DNA of 32,869 nucleotides. Origin: Candidatus Petromonas tenebris. GTDB lineage: Bacteria; Bacillota; Clostridia; Peptostreptococcales; Caminicellaceae. Location of the stretch: contig JACCKY010000035.1 of NCBI GenBank assembly GCA_014236755.1, forward strand, positions 1 to 32,869, written 5' to 3'. The notes beneath the pieces were generated by a model. It saw nothing but the letters and a program-made list of their open reading frames with translations. It was not told where the DNA came from and ran no database searches. Positions 32,342-32,869 of this stretch are shown piece after piece (within the stretch, counting starts at the first letter, position 1; the number at the start of each line of letters is the position of its first letter). Made by a program: the position numbers and the translations under genes.

Positions 32342-32624
32342 TGTTTGAATTTTCTAAAAATATTTCTTTTGCTTTTTCAACTGTGTCTTATAGCTAATTT
32401 TCGCCTACTATCTAACTTTATTTTCCTATATTAAATTAATATTACAATCTTTTTATTATTCTATATTTTTAGTAGATTTATTTATTTCTTGTACCCTTTA
32501 TCCTACCTAGGAAAATTACTTATCAGTTAAGCTGTCGAGTTGTTTAGTAAATTTTTCTAAATATCAGATATTCTTTTATATTCTATATATGAGTATACAA
32601 ATTGCTATAGACAATACTCCCTTG
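32342..32624. other. AT-rich intergenic region, no feature recognised
   Basis: Between the GntR promoter and the intron remnant near the rRNA operon I see no coding frame with a ribosome site, no strong hairpin and no copy of R1 or R2. Confidence 0.5.
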
Positions 32625-32700
32625 CCATTGGCTAGTAGTTGGCACGGCGGGCCCCTACAATGGACTTTCACCATCTAGTTGTTACGCATGCCCGGCACAC
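32625..32700 (-). mobile_element. Short 5' fragment of a group II intron
   Basis: On the minus strand GTGTGCCGGGCATGCGTAAC, AACTAGATGGTGAAAGTCCA and CGTGCCAACTACTAGCCAAT line up with the start of the remnant at 31306-31560, at roughly 80-85 percent by eye. Homology stops after about 75 bases, near GGCAAGGGAG. It begins after the 5S rRNA terminator. Confidence 0.65.
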
Positions 32701-32705
32701 CAAAC

Positions 32706-32738
32706 AAAAACTCCTGAAGAATTTTTCTTCAGGAGTTT
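32706..32738 (-). terminator. Intrinsic terminator of the rRNA operon
   Basis: Perfect 13-bp arms aactcctgaagaa (32709-32721) and ttcttcaggagtt (32725-32737). TTTTTGTTTG follows on the minus strand. It lies nine bases after the 5S rRNA 3' end. Confidence 0.88.
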
Positions 32739-32745
32739 TAATTAA

Positions 32746-32862
32746 ACCGACAGCGACCTACTCTCCCAGGCGACTGCTCGCCAAGTACCATCGGCGCTGA
32801 AGGGCTTAACTTCTGTGTTCGATATGGGAACAGGTGTATCCCCTTCGCTATTGCTACCGGAT
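32746..32862 (-). rRNA. rrf: 5S ribosomal RNA
   Basis: On the minus strand it contains GCGAAGGGGATACACCTGTT, CCCATATCGAACACAGAAGT and the loop region GGGAGAGTAGGTCGCTG. The ends pair (CCGGTAGC with GCTGTCGG), giving about 117 bases as in Firmicutes. It should be the last gene of an rrn operon whose 16S and 23S genes lie beyond the right edge. Confidence 0.96.
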
Positions 32863-32869
32863 ATTGACT

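Overview
The window comes from a low-GC, anaerobic, Gram-positive bacterium of the Clostridia/Tissierellia kind. The evidence is an AT-rich sequence with strong GGAGG ribosome sites, a large (Alu-bearing) SRP RNA, a serine T-box, PerR with rubrerythrin, NiaR control of de novo NAD synthesis, and two genes that read through UGA as selenocysteine. Nearly everything lies on the minus strand; one small gene at 17515-17721 is on plus.

Layout. (1) 1-5475 is an accessory stretch of short, mostly single-gene units: conserved proteins of unknown function, a MerR regulator, a DUF6438 protein, a DUF4177 protein, a flavodoxin and a GIY-YIG protein. (2) 5476-6508 is a 1 kb gene-free region with two tandem ~220-bp units and a strongly strand-skewed pyrimidine tract. 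(3) 6509-13330 is housekeeping: dnaX-ybaB-recR, a large Cache/HAMP/PAS/GAF/HD-GYP sensor, and tRNA-Arg - tadA - tRNA-Ser - SRP RNA. (4) 13577-19956 holds a CC/Se-motif selenoprotein, an M1-type lipoprotein peptidase, T-box-controlled serS, an orphan plus-strand ORF with an apparent AUU start, an AhpD-like CxxU selenoprotein followed by a stand-alone sigma-region-4 protein, and murI. (5) 20131-25581 holds a UPF0182 membrane protein, an APH-fold kinase, rubrerythrin and a wHTH-perR operon with a PerR box. (6) 26203-31255 is niaR - nadA - nadB - nadC - PTS IIC. (7) 31256-32869 holds a GntR/FCD regulator, two group II intron remnants and the 5S rRNA at the end of an rRNA operon.

How the parts fit. 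The oxidative-stress genes (AhpD-like selenoprotein, rubrerythrin, PerR) cluster loosely and share a dispersed repeat (R1) in their upstream regions. The serS T-box has a UCC specifier and a UGGC sequence that match the tRNA-Ser(GGA) encoded 4 kb away. NiaR sits directly before the nad genes it should repress, and the nadA promoter overlaps the niaR stop codon.

The most notable points are the two selenoproteins, which are split by ordinary ORF calling, and a recurring arrangement in which repeated elements start immediately 3' of intrinsic terminators. That arrangement holds for three full R2 repeats and two group II intron remnants, all in the same orientation relative to the terminator.
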